A stretch of 64,000 nucleotides of DNA from Octadecabacter dasysiphoniae (GCF_021532615.1 NZ_JAKGAQ010000002.1:403501-467500); one strand, 5' to 3'. Numbered from the stretch's first letter, positions 33,954-43,762 are shown. Notes: a model not told the origin generated them from the letters alone. A program made the numbers and translations.

Positions 33954-34771
33954 CCTATGACACCATCGTTACAGTTGATTGGTCCGGCGGTGTGCAGAAA
34001 TCCGTAAGGCCCAGCGCTGATGCCATCTGGGTAAGCGTTAAACGGAACGGTCAGCACCTCGACCCGCAGTATTTTCGCAGCAGGCAAATAGTTGAACCGT
34101 GGCTTGAGGACTTGATCGAACAAGAACTAGCAGCGGGGCGGCGTCTGTTCATCGGCTTTGATTTTGCATTCGGGTATCCGAAGGGGTTCGGCGCGGCACT
34201 AACTGGGGCGAACGACCCATTGGCGGTTTGGTCCTGGTTCGAAGACCGCGTGCAAGACGCACCAAGATCAAACAACCGCTTTGACGTGGCCAGCGACATA
34301 AATCGTCAATTGGGCGGGTGCGGTCCGTTTTGGGGGTGCCCGAAATCCGCCGCGACGCCGTATTTATCAACCCATAAATCTGACCGCGACACGACGCCCT
34401 TTCCCGAAAAACGCAAAGTCGAAGAACGGGCGTCCGGGGCATTCACTGTCTGGCAACTGGCCTATCCCGGCGCGGTTGGAAGCCAGGTTTTTATGGGCCT
34501 GCCCGTGTTGGAACGATTGCGCAGAAAATTCCATGACCAGATCGCTGTTTGGCCGTTTGAACCGCTTGATCGCCCCGTGTCATTTGTTGAGGTTTGGCCC
34601 TCATTGTTCAATGACATCATCACGCCGCGCCTGGCGGATCATCCGATCAAAGACGCCGTTCAAATGCATGTCTTGACCGAACTGATCGCCGGAATGTCCA
34701 GCGTGGACCTTGGCCGCGCGTTGAAGGTCCCACGCACGTCCGAGGGGTGGATATTCGGAGTCACACCGTGA
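33944..34771 (+). CDS. Protein of unknown function coupled to mobA, possible RNase H-like fold
   Basis: A 275-residue soluble protein. The first strand ends in TVDWSGG with Asp12, and a later strand carries IGFDFAFGYP with another Asp; paired acidic strands like these occur in RNase H-like folds such as DUF429. Other conserved-looking parts are GGCGPFWGCPKSAATPYLS and SFVEVWPSLF. It starts 10 bases inside mobA, so the genes are coupled. A role in cofactor synthesis is only a guess from position. Confidence 0.7.
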   Translation: MDVTYDTIVTVDWSGGVQKSVRPSADAIWVSVKRNGQHLDPQYFRSRQIVEPWLEDLIEQELAAGRRLFIGFDFAFGYPKGFGAALTGANDPLAVWSWFEDRVQDAPRSNNRFDVASDINRQLGGCGPFWGCPKSAATPYLSTHKSDRDTTPFPEKRKVEERASGAFTVWQLAYPGAVGSQVFMGLPVLERLRRKFHDQIAVWPFEPLDRPVSFVEVWPSLFNDIITPRLADHPIKDAVQMHVLTELIAGMSSVDLGRALKVPRTSEGWIFGVTP

Positions 34772-35346
34772 AGATCGAGCATGGGTTTCACGAAGAAGAA
34801 CGCAGGGCGGTCGCCGCACTTTATTGGGCGGTATTCGGACCAAAACTCAACGCCGTTATGGGACCCATGGATCGGGGCCTTGCCTTTGTCGAAGATGTAT
34901 TGGACCCGTCCCACGCGCTGTGCGCCCGCGATGATGATGGCCAGTTGTTGGGCGTGGCCGGGTTCAAGACCTATGAAGGGGCACTGGTTGGCGGCACCGC
35001 GCGCGACATGGCAAACCACTACGGTTGGATATCAAGCCTGTGGCGCATGGGCCTGATCTCGCTCCTTGAACGGGATACGGAAAACAAACGATTTCTGATG
35101 GACGGAATATTCGTCAGCGAACATGCGCGCGGCAAAGGGGTCGGAACGGCCCTGCTGAACGCCATTTGCGACGAGGCACGCACCCGTGGCTATGTCGAGG
35201 TTCGCCTAGACGTGATAGACAGCAACCCACGGGCGCGCGCGCTTTATGATCGAGAGGGATTTATCGCGACGGACACACATCACCTCGGACTACTGCGGCA
35301 TATTTTCGGATTTCAAAGCGCAACGACTATGATCAAACGAATCTAG
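34768..35346 (+). CDS. GNAT-family N-acetyltransferase
   Basis: A 192-residue acetyltransferase. The acetyl-CoA motif FVSEHARGKGVGTALLNAI (about 114-132) and the following VRLDVIDSNPRARALYDREGF are clear. A GTG start at 34768 overlaps the previous stop (GTGA) and has GGAG about 8 bases upstream, so it is preferred to the GTG at 34747. Its end overlaps the convergent membrane protein gene by 4 bases. The substrate is unknown. Confidence 0.88.
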   Translation: MKIEHGFHEEERRAVAALYWAVFGPKLNAVMGPMDRGLAFVEDVLDPSHALCARDDDGQLLGVAGFKTYEGALVGGTARDMANHYGWISSLWRMGLISLLERDTENKRFLMDGIFVSEHARGKGVGTALLNAICDEARTRGYVEVRLDVIDSNPRARALYDREGFIATDTHHLGLLRHIFGFQSATTMIKRI

Positions 35347-36353
35347 TCGAATGCGCCCGTAACACGGCCCAACAACATAAACGCACGGCTTGTGCGCGTC
35401 TCAGCCAAAGCGGCAATGTCTTCGTCACTTGCCTCGGCCTCAAATACAACAAGCATCTGGTCGTACTTGCGCAAAAAGTGGTGCGCTGCATCGCGAAAAA
35501 TCGCATCTTCGCGCATCCGGCCAGACGTCAACGCAAGCGAAGACCGATCCCGCACACCACCAAGGCTGGCAACGGTTTTCCCGCGCTCACCATGGGCGAA
35601 CCGGCGCCATATTTCAGCACGGGCGCGGTCCGGGCGCAGGTCATCCATGTAAATTCCGTCTTGGCTCATCAAAGTCAGCACATCTTGGCTGGCTTGGATC
35701 AACTGCTTGGCGGTCCGGTCTTTCAATGCGCGGCGCAGGGCGGCAAAGCCGACCTCATCCGTATCGGTGTCGGGAAAGTTCAGCGCGCGCACGAGGTCCG
35801 GTTTCGAAATCGGTGGCGTGATGTCTTCGGCTGTGGTGCCCAGCGCAAGGCTGGGTTGATCATCGCCCTTGGGTGCAGGGGCGGGTGTGATCTGCGTTTT
35901 TTGTGCGGGGCGGGACGTAGCGAAGGTTGCCAGTGCGGTTTCCGTTTTTTGCGTTGCGCGGGCAATTTCATTCAGCTTGCGTTCAACGGTTGGTTCAATC
36001 CCTGTGCCACGCGATTGGCGGTCTGCGACATACGTTTGACGCATGGCATCAATGGCGGCCTGCAACCGCTGACTTTCTTCCCGCACGATCTTGGCAGACC
36101 GCGCCGCCATCGCCGCGATCCAGACCATCGCGATAGGTAGAAAAATCGCCATCAGTGTCATGACGAAGCGCATTGAATCTACCGTTGCGGCACCTTCGCC
36201 GTCGCCCGGCAAGACGAGAAAGAACAGCGCAACACCGACCAACCAAATGAGGCTGATCACGATCGCAATCACTTCGATCACCGTGACGCGAACACCTTGT
36301 GGCTGCGCCCCTGCACGGAGCGGTACATCTGCTTTGTTTGGACGATCCGCCAT
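35343..36353 (-). CDS. Membrane protein of unknown function with coiled coil
   Basis: A 336-residue protein with two membrane helices (about 28-50 and 65-85), a short coiled-coil region (about 90-140, IVREESQRLQAAIDAMRQTY), a Pro/Ala linker (150-180) and a C-terminal helical soluble domain (about 185-336, SKPDLVRALNFPDTDTDEVG and RARAEIWRRFAHGERG). It appears to belong to a family restricted to Rhodobacteraceae; I recognise no function. It begins 13 bases after the greA stop and may be co-transcribed with greA. Confidence 0.75.
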   Translation of the reverse strand: MADRPNKADVPLRAGAQPQGVRVTVIEVIAIVISLIWLVGVALFFLVLPGDGEGAATVDSMRFVMTLMAIFLPIAMVWIAAMAARSAKIVREESQRLQAAIDAMRQTYVADRQSRGTGIEPTVERKLNEIARATQKTETALATFATSRPAQKTQITPAPAPKGDDQPSLALGTTAEDITPPISKPDLVRALNFPDTDTDEVGFAALRRALKDRTAKQLIQASQDVLTLMSQDGIYMDDLRPDRARAEIWRRFAHGERGKTVASLGGVRDRSSLALTSGRMREDAIFRDAAHHFLRKYDQMLVVFEAEASDEDIAALAETRTSRAFMLLGRVTGAFD

Positions 36354-36366
36354 TGGGACAGAGACC

Positions 36367-36837
36367 TTATTTGAAAACGATTGTCAGGACTTCGTAGGAT
36401 TTAACACCGCCAGGCGTGCGCACCTCTACGCTGTCGCCTTCCTCTTTACCAATCAGTGCACGCGCAATCGGCGACTTCATGTTCAAACGGCCGTTTTCGA
36501 TGTCGGCCTCGTATTCACCGACAATCTGATAGGTCGTTTCTTTGTCGGTATCTTCATCCACCAACGTCACATGTGCGCCAAATTTGATCGCACCACTTAG
36601 CTTGCTGACGTCGATCACATCCGCGAGCGAAATAACCCCTTCGAGTTCTTTGACACGTCCCTCAATGAAGGACTGCTTTTCCTTGGCGGAATGATATTCG
36701 GCATTCTCGGACAGATCACCGTGTTCGCGTGCATCAGAAATGGCACGAATGATCGTGGGGCGTTCGACGGACTTCAGATGTTTCAGTTCAGCATCCAGTT
36801 TATCAAATCCGGCACGTGTCAGCGGTATCTTTTCCAT
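36367..36837 (-). CDS. greA: Transcription elongation factor GreA
   Basis: GreA stimulates transcript cleavage in backtracked RNA polymerase. The 156-residue protein has the N-terminal coiled coil ([41 protein letters not shown] with the acidic tip) and the C-terminal FKBP-like domain ending in YEVLTIVFK. The start at 36837 is preferred to the in-frame TTG-like start at 36846 because it fits the family. Confidence 0.96.
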   Translation of the reverse strand: MEKIPLTRAGFDKLDAELKHLKSVERPTIIRAISDAREHGDLSENAEYHSAKEKQSFIEGRVKELEGVISLADVIDVSKLSGAIKFGAHVTLVDEDTDKETTYQIVGEYEADIENGRLNMKSPIARALIGKEEGDSVEVRTPGGVKSYEVLTIVFK

Positions 36838-37080
36838 TAAACGCAATCCCTAGAGGGTCAATAATTCAAGTGCACATGCATAACCCGCCCGCGCCCGCCG
36901 CCTCAAGGGCGATCACACGCTTACCGCCTTTAATTTTGGGCCTGCCGGCAAACGAATGCTCACAGACGCGACGTTTCGGGCGTGTTTGCGCAATTTTATG
37001 TCGCGGCGAGATTGCCCAGCGCATCCGTTCCCTATATCGAACGATAGACACTTATTTATCTAGCCGCAGGGAGGCCCGAC

Positions 37081-38727
37081 ATGGCCGAAATTGAACGCGA
37101 ATCCATGGAATATGACGTCGTTATCGTTGGTGCAGGCCCCGCAGGACTGTCTGCCGCGATCCGGCTGAAGCAATTGGATGCAGACCTGAACGTCGTGGTC
37201 CTCGAAAAAGGATCAGAGGTCGGCGCGCATGTCCTGTCCGGCGCTGTTCTTGACCCTGCTGGCCTGAACAAATTGATCCCCGACTGGAAAGCCAAAGGCG
37301 CGCCACTGAACACGCCCGTCACCAAAGACAATTTTTATATGTTGGGCGAAGCAGGCAAAATCCGCATCCCGAATTTCCCGATGCCACCGCTGATGAACAA
37401 CCACGGCAACTACATCGTATCCATGGGCAACGTATGCCGATGGATGGCGGAACAGGCCGAAGAACTGGGCGTTGAAATCTTCCCCGGAATGTCGTGTTCC
37501 GAACTGGTTTTTGGTGACAATGGCGAAGTCAAAGGCGTGGTCGCGGGTGTGTTCGGCCTTGAGGCGGATGGCACCATCGGCCCAGACACTGAACCGGGGA
37601 TGGAGCTTCACGGCAAATACGTGTTCTTGTCCGAGGGCGTGCGCGGATCATTGTCCAAAGAAGTCATCGCGAAATACGGCCTTGCCAAAGATGCCGACGT
37701 GCAAAAATACGGTCTCGGCATGAAAGAAATCTGGGAAATTGACCCCGCTAAGCACAGTGAAGGAACCGTTACGCACACGATGGGCTGGCCGCTCGGGTCA
37801 AACGCAGGTGGCGGATCGTTCATCTATCACCTTGAGAACAATCAAGTTTATGTCGGCTTTGTGGTTCATCTGAACTACAAGAACCCGCACCTGTTCCCCT
37901 ACATGGAATTCCAGCGTTTCAAGCATCACCCGATGGTTGCTGACCTTTTGGAAGGCGGCAAACGCATCGCGTATGGCGCGCGCGCTATCAATGAAGGTGG
38001 CTACCAGTCGATGCCCAAAATGGTCGCGCCCGGCGTGGCGTTGCTTGGGTGTAGTGTGGGAATGGTCAATGTTCCGCGCATCAAGGGCAACCATAACGCC
38101 ATGTTGTCCGGCATCGCTGCCGCTGAGGCCGCACATGCCGCCATTGGTGCAGGGCGCGCATCCGATGAGCTGACGGATTACGAAACCGAGGTTCGCGCAG
38201 GCGACATTGGCCAAGACCTCAAGAAAGTGCGCAACGTCAAACCCATGTGGTCCAAGCGCGGGTTGCTCGCATCGCTGACTTTGGGCGGCCTTGATATGTG
38301 GACAAACACCTTCGGCTTTTCTTTCTTTGGCACAATGAAGCACGGCAAGAACGATGCCGACGCGACCGAAAAGGCGAGCAAGCACAAGCCGATCGATTAT
38401 CCAAAACCTGACGGCAAACTGTCCTTTGATCGCCTGACCAACGTGGCGTTTTCGTTCACCAACCACGAAGAAAGCCAGCCAGCACACCTGAAGCTGTCGG
38501 ATGCATCGATCCCGGTGAATGTGAACTTGGCAGAATACGCAGGCCCGTCAGCGCGCTACTGCCCGGCAGGTGTTTACGAATTTGTCGGTGACGGCGCGGA
38601 CAAGAAATTTCAGATCAATTTCCAGAACTGTGTCCACTGCAAAACCTGCGACATCAAAGATCCGTCCCAGAACATCACGTGGACAGTGCCCCAGGGTGGC
38701 GACGGGCCAAACTACCCCAACATGTAA
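37081..38727 (+). CDS. Electron-transfer flavoprotein:ubiquinone oxidoreductase
   Basis: A 548-residue ETF-QO, which takes electrons from ETF (fed by acyl-CoA dehydrogenases) and reduces ubiquinone at the inner membrane. The FAD site VIVGAGPAGLSAAIRL is at about 15-30. The C-terminal ferredoxin-like 4Fe-4S domain has CPAGVYEF and CVHCKTCDIKDPSQNI. AGGGAGG precedes the ATG by about 7 bases, and a strong hairpin follows the gene. It fits the DmdC-like dehydrogenase at 26165 and the ubiquinone genes ubiA and 41460. Confidence 0.96.
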   Translation: MAEIERESMEYDVVIVGAGPAGLSAAIRLKQLDADLNVVVLEKGSEVGAHVLSGAVLDPAGLNKLIPDWKAKGAPLNTPVTKDNFYMLGEAGKIRIPNFPMPPLMNNHGNYIVSMGNVCRWMAEQAEELGVEIFPGMSCSELVFGDNGEVKGVVAGVFGLEADGTIGPDTEPGMELHGKYVFLSEGVRGSLSKEVIAKYGLAKDADVQKYGLGMKEIWEIDPAKHSEGTVTHTMGWPLGSNAGGGSFIYHLENNQVYVGFVVHLNYKNPHLFPYMEFQRFKHHPMVADLLEGGKRIAYGARAINEGGYQSMPKMVAPGVALLGCSVGMVNVPRIKGNHNAMLSGIAAAEAAHAAIGAGRASDELTDYETEVRAGDIGQDLKKVRNVKPMWSKRGLLASLTLGGLDMWTNTFGFSFFGTMKHGKNDADATEKASKHKPIDYPKPDGKLSFDRLTNVAFSFTNHEESQPAHLKLSDASIPVNVNLAEYAGPSARYCPAGVYEFVGDGADKKFQINFQNCVHCKTCDIKDPSQNITWTVPQGGDGPNYPNM

Positions 38728-38744
38728 ATCCGCTGGATTAAACG

Positions 38745-38773
38745 AACAGGGCCTCGCATCGCGGGGCCCTGTT
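38745..38773 (+). terminator. Terminator hairpin after ETF-QO
   Basis: A 13-base-pair stem (AACAGGGCCTCGC pairing with GCGGGGCCCTGTT, one G-U pair) with a 3-base loop lies 17 bases after the stop codon. Only a short T run is inside the second arm, so termination may be partly stem-driven. Confidence 0.7.
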
Positions 38774-38878
38774 TACATCGAATTCACCGCGACATACCGC
38801 CCACCCGCAGAATTGTTATTTGCACGAAGGAATCGTGGCCCCTAGGCTGATTGGAACGCAAAAGAACCGGAGCCCGCT

Positions 38879-40591
38879 TTGACATCACGCTTGACCTTCG
38901 CCCTTACCGCAGCAGCCCTGTGTTTCGCGACGCCTGTCGTCGCTGATTTGAATTCGGGTGCTTACCTCGCCGCGCGGCAAGCAGGAATACAGGGCGACTA
39001 CACAGCCGCCGCCAGCTATTTCCGAAGTGCCTTGCTTGCAGATCCCGGCAACCTGCCATTGATGGAACAGACGATTACGGCGTTTGTTGGCACCGGTCAG
39101 ATGGAATCCGCCGTCGGTGTTACGCGCCCGTTTCATGCCGCAGGGGGCGACAGTCAAATATCCAATATCGCGATGATGGCGGTTGCCGCACGTAGCGGGA
39201 ACTGGGATGCGATTTTTGATATGCTTGAGGCCGGTTACGAAGTCGGCCCCCTTATTGACGGTCTTGCGCAGGGCTGGGCCTATGTCGGCAAAGGTGAAAT
39301 GGAACGCGCCCTGATGAGCTTTGACGAAGTCATCGACACACCAGGCCTGCGCACATTTGGACAACAGCACAAAGCGCTCGCATTGACGATGAACGGCGAT
39401 CTGAGTGCGGCAAATGAAATTTACGAACTGGCGCCCAATGTTGGCGTGCCGCCTACGCGGGCCTCAGTTATCGCGCATCTGCAAATCCTATGCCAATTGG
39501 GCAAATTCGATAAGGCGCTCGGCATTGTGACACGTGCGTTCGGCCCGGCCAATGACCCTGAAATCGCCGCCCTTCGAAATGCGATTGAGGCCGGTGAAAC
39601 GCCCCCACTTGACCGTGCGGTCACAACCCCTGCGCACGGCATTGCCTACGCGTTCAAAGGCCTGTCCGATATCCTTCAGGGGGAAGCAAACGAAAGCTAT
39701 CTGCTGCTATATGCGCAGGCCGCGCGCTATATCGCGCCACAAGATGCGGACGCCCAGATTGCCACCGCACGGCTGATGAATGCGCTTGGCCAACATAACG
39801 AAGCGGCCCAAACCTTTGCGCAAGTTGCTACATCAGACACTGCGTTTCACACCGCTGAAATTGGTCGTGCCGAGGCGCTCCGCCTTGCGGGACGGTTTGA
39901 GAAATCAATTGAGGTTCTCAGTCAACTCACGCGCAGCCATCCCGATATCCCGCAATCCTTTGCAGCGCTCGGGGACATTCACCGTCAGCAAGAAAACTAC
40001 GCCGATGCGCGCACGGCCTATGACGCGGCACTTTCGGGCTATCCCGAAAGCGCGCAAATCCGGTGGTGGCTTTTGTATTCACGCGGGATGGTGAACGAAC
40101 GCCTTGATGAATGGCCGGCCTCAGAAGCCGATTTTCGCGCTGCGTTAGAACTGAACCCCGACAATCCGTCGGTCCTGAACTACCTTGGTTATTCTATGGT
40201 CGATCGTGGGCTTACAGAACATTACGACGAGGCACTGGTGATGATTGAAACGGCTGTGGCCGCACGGCCCGACAGTGGCGCAATCGTCGACAGCCTTGCG
40301 TGGGTTTACTACAAACTAGGCCGCTACCAAGACGCGATTGGCCCGATGGAACGCGCCGCAGAGCTGGAACCAAATGACCCGATCATTTCCGACCACTTGG
40401 GTGATGTATACTGGATGGTTGGCCGCGAGACAGAGGCCCGATTCCAATGGCGCCGCGCGCTGTCATTTGAACCCGAGGAGGCAGAGGCCACCCGCATCCG
40501 CCGAAAACTCAACATCGGGTTGGATGCAGTCTATGCTGAGGATGGCGAAACGCCCGCCGCCGCAGTAGAAGTGGCGAATGACGATATCTGA
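38879..40591 (+). CDS. Periplasmic TPR-repeat protein
   Basis: A 570-residue protein with a signal peptide (about 1-22, cut near VVADLNS) and many tetratricopeptide repeats from about residue 28 to 545, for example YTAASYFRSALLADPGN, YADARTAYDAALSGYPES and YQDAIGPMERAAELEPND. The start is TTG at 38879, supported by GGAG 8 bases upstream. TPR proteins of this type act as scaffolds in the envelope. The ispE start lies 14 bases inside its end. Confidence 0.88.
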   Translation: MTSRLTFALTAAALCFATPVVADLNSGAYLAARQAGIQGDYTAAASYFRSALLADPGNLPLMEQTITAFVGTGQMESAVGVTRPFHAAGGDSQISNIAMMAVAARSGNWDAIFDMLEAGYEVGPLIDGLAQGWAYVGKGEMERALMSFDEVIDTPGLRTFGQQHKALALTMNGDLSAANEIYELAPNVGVPPTRASVIAHLQILCQLGKFDKALGIVTRAFGPANDPEIAALRNAIEAGETPPLDRAVTTPAHGIAYAFKGLSDILQGEANESYLLLYAQAARYIAPQDADAQIATARLMNALGQHNEAAQTFAQVATSDTAFHTAEIGRAEALRLAGRFEKSIEVLSQLTRSHPDIPQSFAALGDIHRQQENYADARTAYDAALSGYPESAQIRWWLLYSRGMVNERLDEWPASEADFRAALELNPDNPSVLNYLGYSMVDRGLTEHYDEALVMIETAVAARPDSGAIVDSLAWVYYKLGRYQDAIGPMERAAELEPNDPIISDHLGDVYWMVGRETEARFQWRRALSFEPEEAEATRIRRKLNIGLDAVYAEDGETPAAAVEVANDDI

Positions 40592-41453
40592 CACGACCAT
40601 TCACCAGAAAGCACCTGCCAAAATCAACCTGACCCTCCATTTAACGGGCCTACGTGATGATGGTTATCACCTTCTTGAATCGCTTGTCGTCTTCACGGAA
40701 TTTGGGGACACGTTGACGGTTGATCAGGCTGTAGATCTGAAACTGATCGTGGATGGGCAGTTTGCCGATGGCGTGCCGACGGATGACCGCAACCTTGTCC
40801 TTAAGGCCGCAAATTTGCTTCGCAGCCAGCGGAATGTGGCGGCAGGCGCAACGATACATTTGACAAAGAACCTCCCCCATGGGGCGGGTATTGGCGGCGG
40901 GTCAAGCGATGCGGCCGCCGCCCTAACCGCATTGGCAAAGCTTTGGGGTGTGGCCCCCTTATCCCCACATGACGCACTGACGCTTGGGGCGGATGTGCCC
41001 GTATGCCTTTGTGCGCCCCATGCAACGGTGATGCGGGGCATCGGCGAAAACCTGTCGCGCGCGCCCTATAATCCCGAAGGCTGGCTGGTACTGGTCAATC
41101 CGAATGTCGTTGTTCCGACAAGCACGGTATTCGCCCTCCATGATCGGTTGTATGATTTCACGCCCGCATCCCTCGACCCCATGGACCACGTCAATGACGC
41201 CGCAAGTTTTGAAGCCTGGCTTCTTGGCCAGCGCAATGACCTGACAAAAGTCGCGAGCGAACCAAGCATCGCGCCCGTAATTCAGGACGTGCTGAATGCC
41301 CTGCGACCACATGCCGTGGATTGTGATATGTCGGGATCAGGCAGCACCTGTTGGGGGCTGTTTCACACAGAAGACGCTGCCAAAGCCTGCGCCGAGCACA
41401 TTGCACACGGCAATTCCGGTTGGTGGGTACGGGCCAGTCGTATTCTGGCCTAA
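40578..41453 (+). CDS. ispE: 4-diphosphocytidyl-2-C-methyl-D-erythritol kinase
   Basis: IspE phosphorylates CDP-methylerythritol in the MEP route to isoprenoids. The 291-residue GHMP kinase has AKINLTLHLTGLRDDGYH at the N-terminus, the ATP loop LPHGAGIGGGSSDAAAA (about 98-114) and the third motif MSGSGSTCWGLF. It overlaps the TPR gene by 14 bases. The isoprenoid units it helps make feed the polyprenyl synthase encoded just downstream on the other strand. Confidence 0.95.
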   Translation: MTISDTTIHQKAPAKINLTLHLTGLRDDGYHLLESLVVFTEFGDTLTVDQAVDLKLIVDGQFADGVPTDDRNLVLKAANLLRSQRNVAAGATIHLTKNLPHGAGIGGGSSDAAAALTALAKLWGVAPLSPHDALTLGADVPVCLCAPHATVMRGIGENLSRAPYNPEGWLVLVNPNVVVPTSTVFALHDRLYDFTPASLDPMDHVNDAASFEAWLLGQRNDLTKVASEPSIAPVIQDVLNALRPHAVDCDMSGSGSTCWGLFHTEDAAKACAEHIAHGNSGWWVRASRILA

Positions 41454-41459
41454 GCGTTC

Positions 41460-42458
41460 TTAACGGACCCGCGCGACCACGTAGTCGGCCAGATCAATCA
41501 ACATCCCCTTGATTGGATGTTCTGGCAACGGGGCCAAGGCCGCCTTTGCCTTTTCCGTCCAGGAAATCGCTTCGATCTTGGTTGCTTCAAGCGTCTTGTG
41601 CTTATCCAAAATCGAAAGAGCCGTTTCCAAATCGCCGTCGTCCTGTTTGCCCTTTTCAATGGTGCGCACCCAGAACGCCCGTTCCGTATCATCCGCCAAA
41701 GCAACTGCCTTGATCACCGGAAGCGTCAGTTTGCGTTCGCGAAAATCATCACCGATGTTCTTACCGGTCGCGTCTGTTCCTGCGTAGTCGAGTAAGTCAT
41801 CAACGATCTGAAAACCGACACCCAGCGCATCGCCATAATCATAAAGCGCACGGATCATCGCGGCGTCACGACCAGCGATCACGCCGCCGACTTCCATTGC
41901 CGCAGAAAACAAAGCCGCTGTTTTCCCGCGCACAACTTGCAAATAAATTTCTTCGGTCGTGGCCAGATCGCGGGCGGCTGTCAGCTGCAACACCTCCCCC
42001 TCTGCAATCGTGGCCGACGCATTGGACAAGATGCGCAACACGTCCAAGCTGCCCGTTTCCGTCATCAACTGAAACGAACGTGCAAACAGATAATCCCCGA
42101 CCAGAACCGAACTGGTGTTGTCCCACAACAGGTTTGCCGTGGGCCGCCCTCGGCGCTGTTCGCTTTCGTCTACAACATCATCATGCAGCAACGTCGCCGT
42201 ATGTATAAATTCGACCGTCGCGGCCAGATGCACGTGAAAAGGGCCATCGTAGCCACACAACTTTGCCGCTGCCAACGTCAGCATCGGGCGCAGACGTTTG
42301 CCCCCGGCCTCGACCAGATGGGCTGTCACTTCGGGTATACGGGGCGCATGCTTTGACGCCATTCTTTCACGGATGAGCGTATTCACGCCGTCCATTTCCA
42401 CCGCCAATGCAGCAGCCAAACGGTCGTGGGGTTTTTGCGCGGCGTGGTCCAGGCTCAT
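41460..42458 (-). CDS. Long-chain polyprenyl diphosphate synthase (probable ubiquinone side chain)
   Basis: A 332-residue trans-prenyltransferase with both Asp-rich motifs, LLHDDVVDESEQRRGRP and VDDLLDYAGT. The residues before the first motif (FIHTATLL, small side chains) fit a long product such as the C50 chain used for Q10 in this group; the chain length is an inference. GGKRLRPML is the isopentenyl-diphosphate site. The ATG at 42458 is chosen over 42485. It is divergent from the DUF2007 gene, 50 bases away. Confidence 0.93.
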   Translation of the reverse strand: MSLDHAAQKPHDRLAAALAVEMDGVNTLIRERMASKHAPRIPEVTAHLVEAGGKRLRPMLTLAAAKLCGYDGPFHVHLAATVEFIHTATLLHDDVVDESEQRRGRPTANLLWDNTSSVLVGDYLFARSFQLMTETGSLDVLRILSNASATIAEGEVLQLTAARDLATTEEIYLQVVRGKTAALFSAAMEVGGVIAGRDAAMIRALYDYGDALGVGFQIVDDLLDYAGTDATGKNIGDDFRERKLTLPVIKAVALADDTERAFWVRTIEKGKQDDGDLETALSILDKHKTLEATKIEAISWTEKAKAALAPLPEHPIKGMLIDLADYVVARVR

Positions 42459-42508
42459 CACATCGTCCTTACTCGACAAAGGCACGCAATGCGGCCTACA
42501 TCTGGGGT

Positions 42509-42724
42509 ATGAAAGAACTCTTGCGCACCAACGACATCACAGTCATCGCCTTCGCCAAGGCCCTTCTTCAAGGCGAGGATATAGAGGTGTTCGAGTTGGA
42601 CGTAAATATGAGCATCCTAGACGGATCCTTGGGCATATTGCCACGCCGCCTGATGGTGCGCCGTCAGGATCATTTTCTGGCGACGTCGGTGATGAAAGCC
42701 AACGACATCGATCTTGGCTTTTGA
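42509..42724 (+). CDS. DUF2007-family protein
   Basis: A 71-residue protein with MKELLRTNDITVIAFAKALL at the N-terminus and RRLMVRRQDHFLATSVMKAN near the C-terminus, the pattern of DUF2007 (putative signal transducing proteins). In this group it is normally found next to the polyprenyl synthase. It ends on the start codon of the following methyltransferase (TTGA overlap). Confidence 0.85.
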   Translation: MKELLRTNDITVIAFAKALLQGEDIEVFELDVNMSILDGSLGILPRRLMVRRQDHFLATSVMKANDIDLGF

Positions 42725-43473
42725 GCACGACCACACATGATGCGTTTCTTGGTGGCCAACTGACGCTTGAACAACCCGCTAAGGGATATCGCGCTGGCGT
42801 CGATCCGGTTTTATTGGCGGCCAGCGTTCAGGCAGATCCGGGGCAATCCGTGCTGGAACTGGGCTGTGGCGTAGGCGCCGCGATGTTGTGCCTTGCACGC
42901 CGCATTCCGCAGCTGTCGTTATACGGGGTCGAAATTCAGCCCGAATACGCCGACCTGTGCCGCAAAAACGCTGCGGCCAACGGAATTAACGCAACGGTTT
43001 GGTCCGCTGATCTGCGCGCCCTCCCCAATGAGCTGACCGCGCTGACGTTTGACCATGTTATCGCCAATCCCCCTTATTTTGATCGCGCGTCAGGCAATGC
43101 CAGCCCACTTACGGACCGCGACATTGCCTTTGCCGGTGCGACATCGATGACCGACTGGATCGACACCGCGACGCGACGCCTGAAACCCAAGGGCCGGCTT
43201 TCGTTGATACACAAGGCAGACCGATTACCGGATATTTTGCGGGCAATGGATTCCCGGTTGGGGTCCGTGGCGGTCTACCCGATCACGGGTAGAACTGGCC
43301 GAACAGCAGACCGGATTATCGTGCGCGCCCGAAAGGGGGGGCGCACCCCGTTCAAGCTCCACGCGCCAATTCCATTGCATGATGGACCGCAACATGTAGC
43401 CGATCGCGAAGACTACCGCGCCGAAATTGCGGATATTCTGCGACGCGGTCTAGAATTTAAGCTGCCGGATTAA
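42721..43473 (+). CDS. N6-adenine methyltransferase, TrmN6-like
   Basis: A 250-residue Rossmann-fold methyltransferase. The S-adenosylmethionine motif is VLELGCGVGAAMLCLARR (about 43-60) and the adenine-N6 motif is ANPPYF (about 114-119). This arrangement fits TrmN6, which methylates A37 of tRNA-Val. The upstream frame is open to 42298, but the TTG at 42721, overlapping the DUF2007 stop, gives MSTTTHDAFLGGQL, the usual N-terminus with TxDxFLGG. Confidence 0.88.
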   Translation: MSTTTHDAFLGGQLTLEQPAKGYRAGVDPVLLAASVQADPGQSVLELGCGVGAAMLCLARRIPQLSLYGVEIQPEYADLCRKNAAANGINATVWSADLRALPNELTALTFDHVIANPPYFDRASGNASPLTDRDIAFAGATSMTDWIDTATRRLKPKGRLSLIHKADRLPDILRAMDSRLGSVAVYPITGRTGRTADRIIVRARKGGRTPFKLHAPIPLHDGPQHVADREDYRAEIADILRRGLEFKLPD

Positions 43474-43594
43474 GAATTTTGCAATCTTTTGGCGGTGTCC
43501 TGATCATGCTGGGTCTTTGCTGCTGTGCGGCGTGACAGACGCAGTCTTTTGTGGTCAGCTTAACAGACCAGCAATGTAGTTATGGAGGAACCCT

Positions 43595-43762
43595 ATGAGC
43601 TTGACGTCCCACCTGCAGGAACTGAAGAAAAAACACGAAAAACTGTCGAATGCCGTCGAAGTCGCCCAACGCAGTCCGAGCGTTGACGGGCTAGAGGTAT
43701 CACGCCTCAAGAAAGAAAAACTCCACCTGAAAGAAGAAATCACACGCCTTTCGGCCAGTTGA
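43595..43762 (+). CDS. YdcH-family (DUF465) small protein
   Basis: A 55-residue all-helical protein, MSLTSHLQELKKKHEKLS at the N-terminus and LKKEKLHLKEEITRL near the C-terminus, matching DUF465/YdcH. It forms an antiparallel helical hairpin. GGAGG lies 7 bases before the ATG at 43595. Function unknown. Confidence 0.88.
   Translation: MSLTSHLQELKKKHEKLSNAVEVAQRSPSVDGLEVSRLKKEKLHLKEEITRLSAS

Noticed and set aside
36866..37051. A 61-codon minus-strand frame between greA and ETF-QO with several Cys near the end
   Set aside because: Strongly basic, no ribosome site and no family seen. It lies in the normal promoter gap for both genes.
42407..42724. Longer 105-codon version of the DUF2007 gene
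   Set aside because: The extra N-terminal part overlaps the divergent polyprenyl synthase start and is unlike the family; ATG 42509 is the better start.
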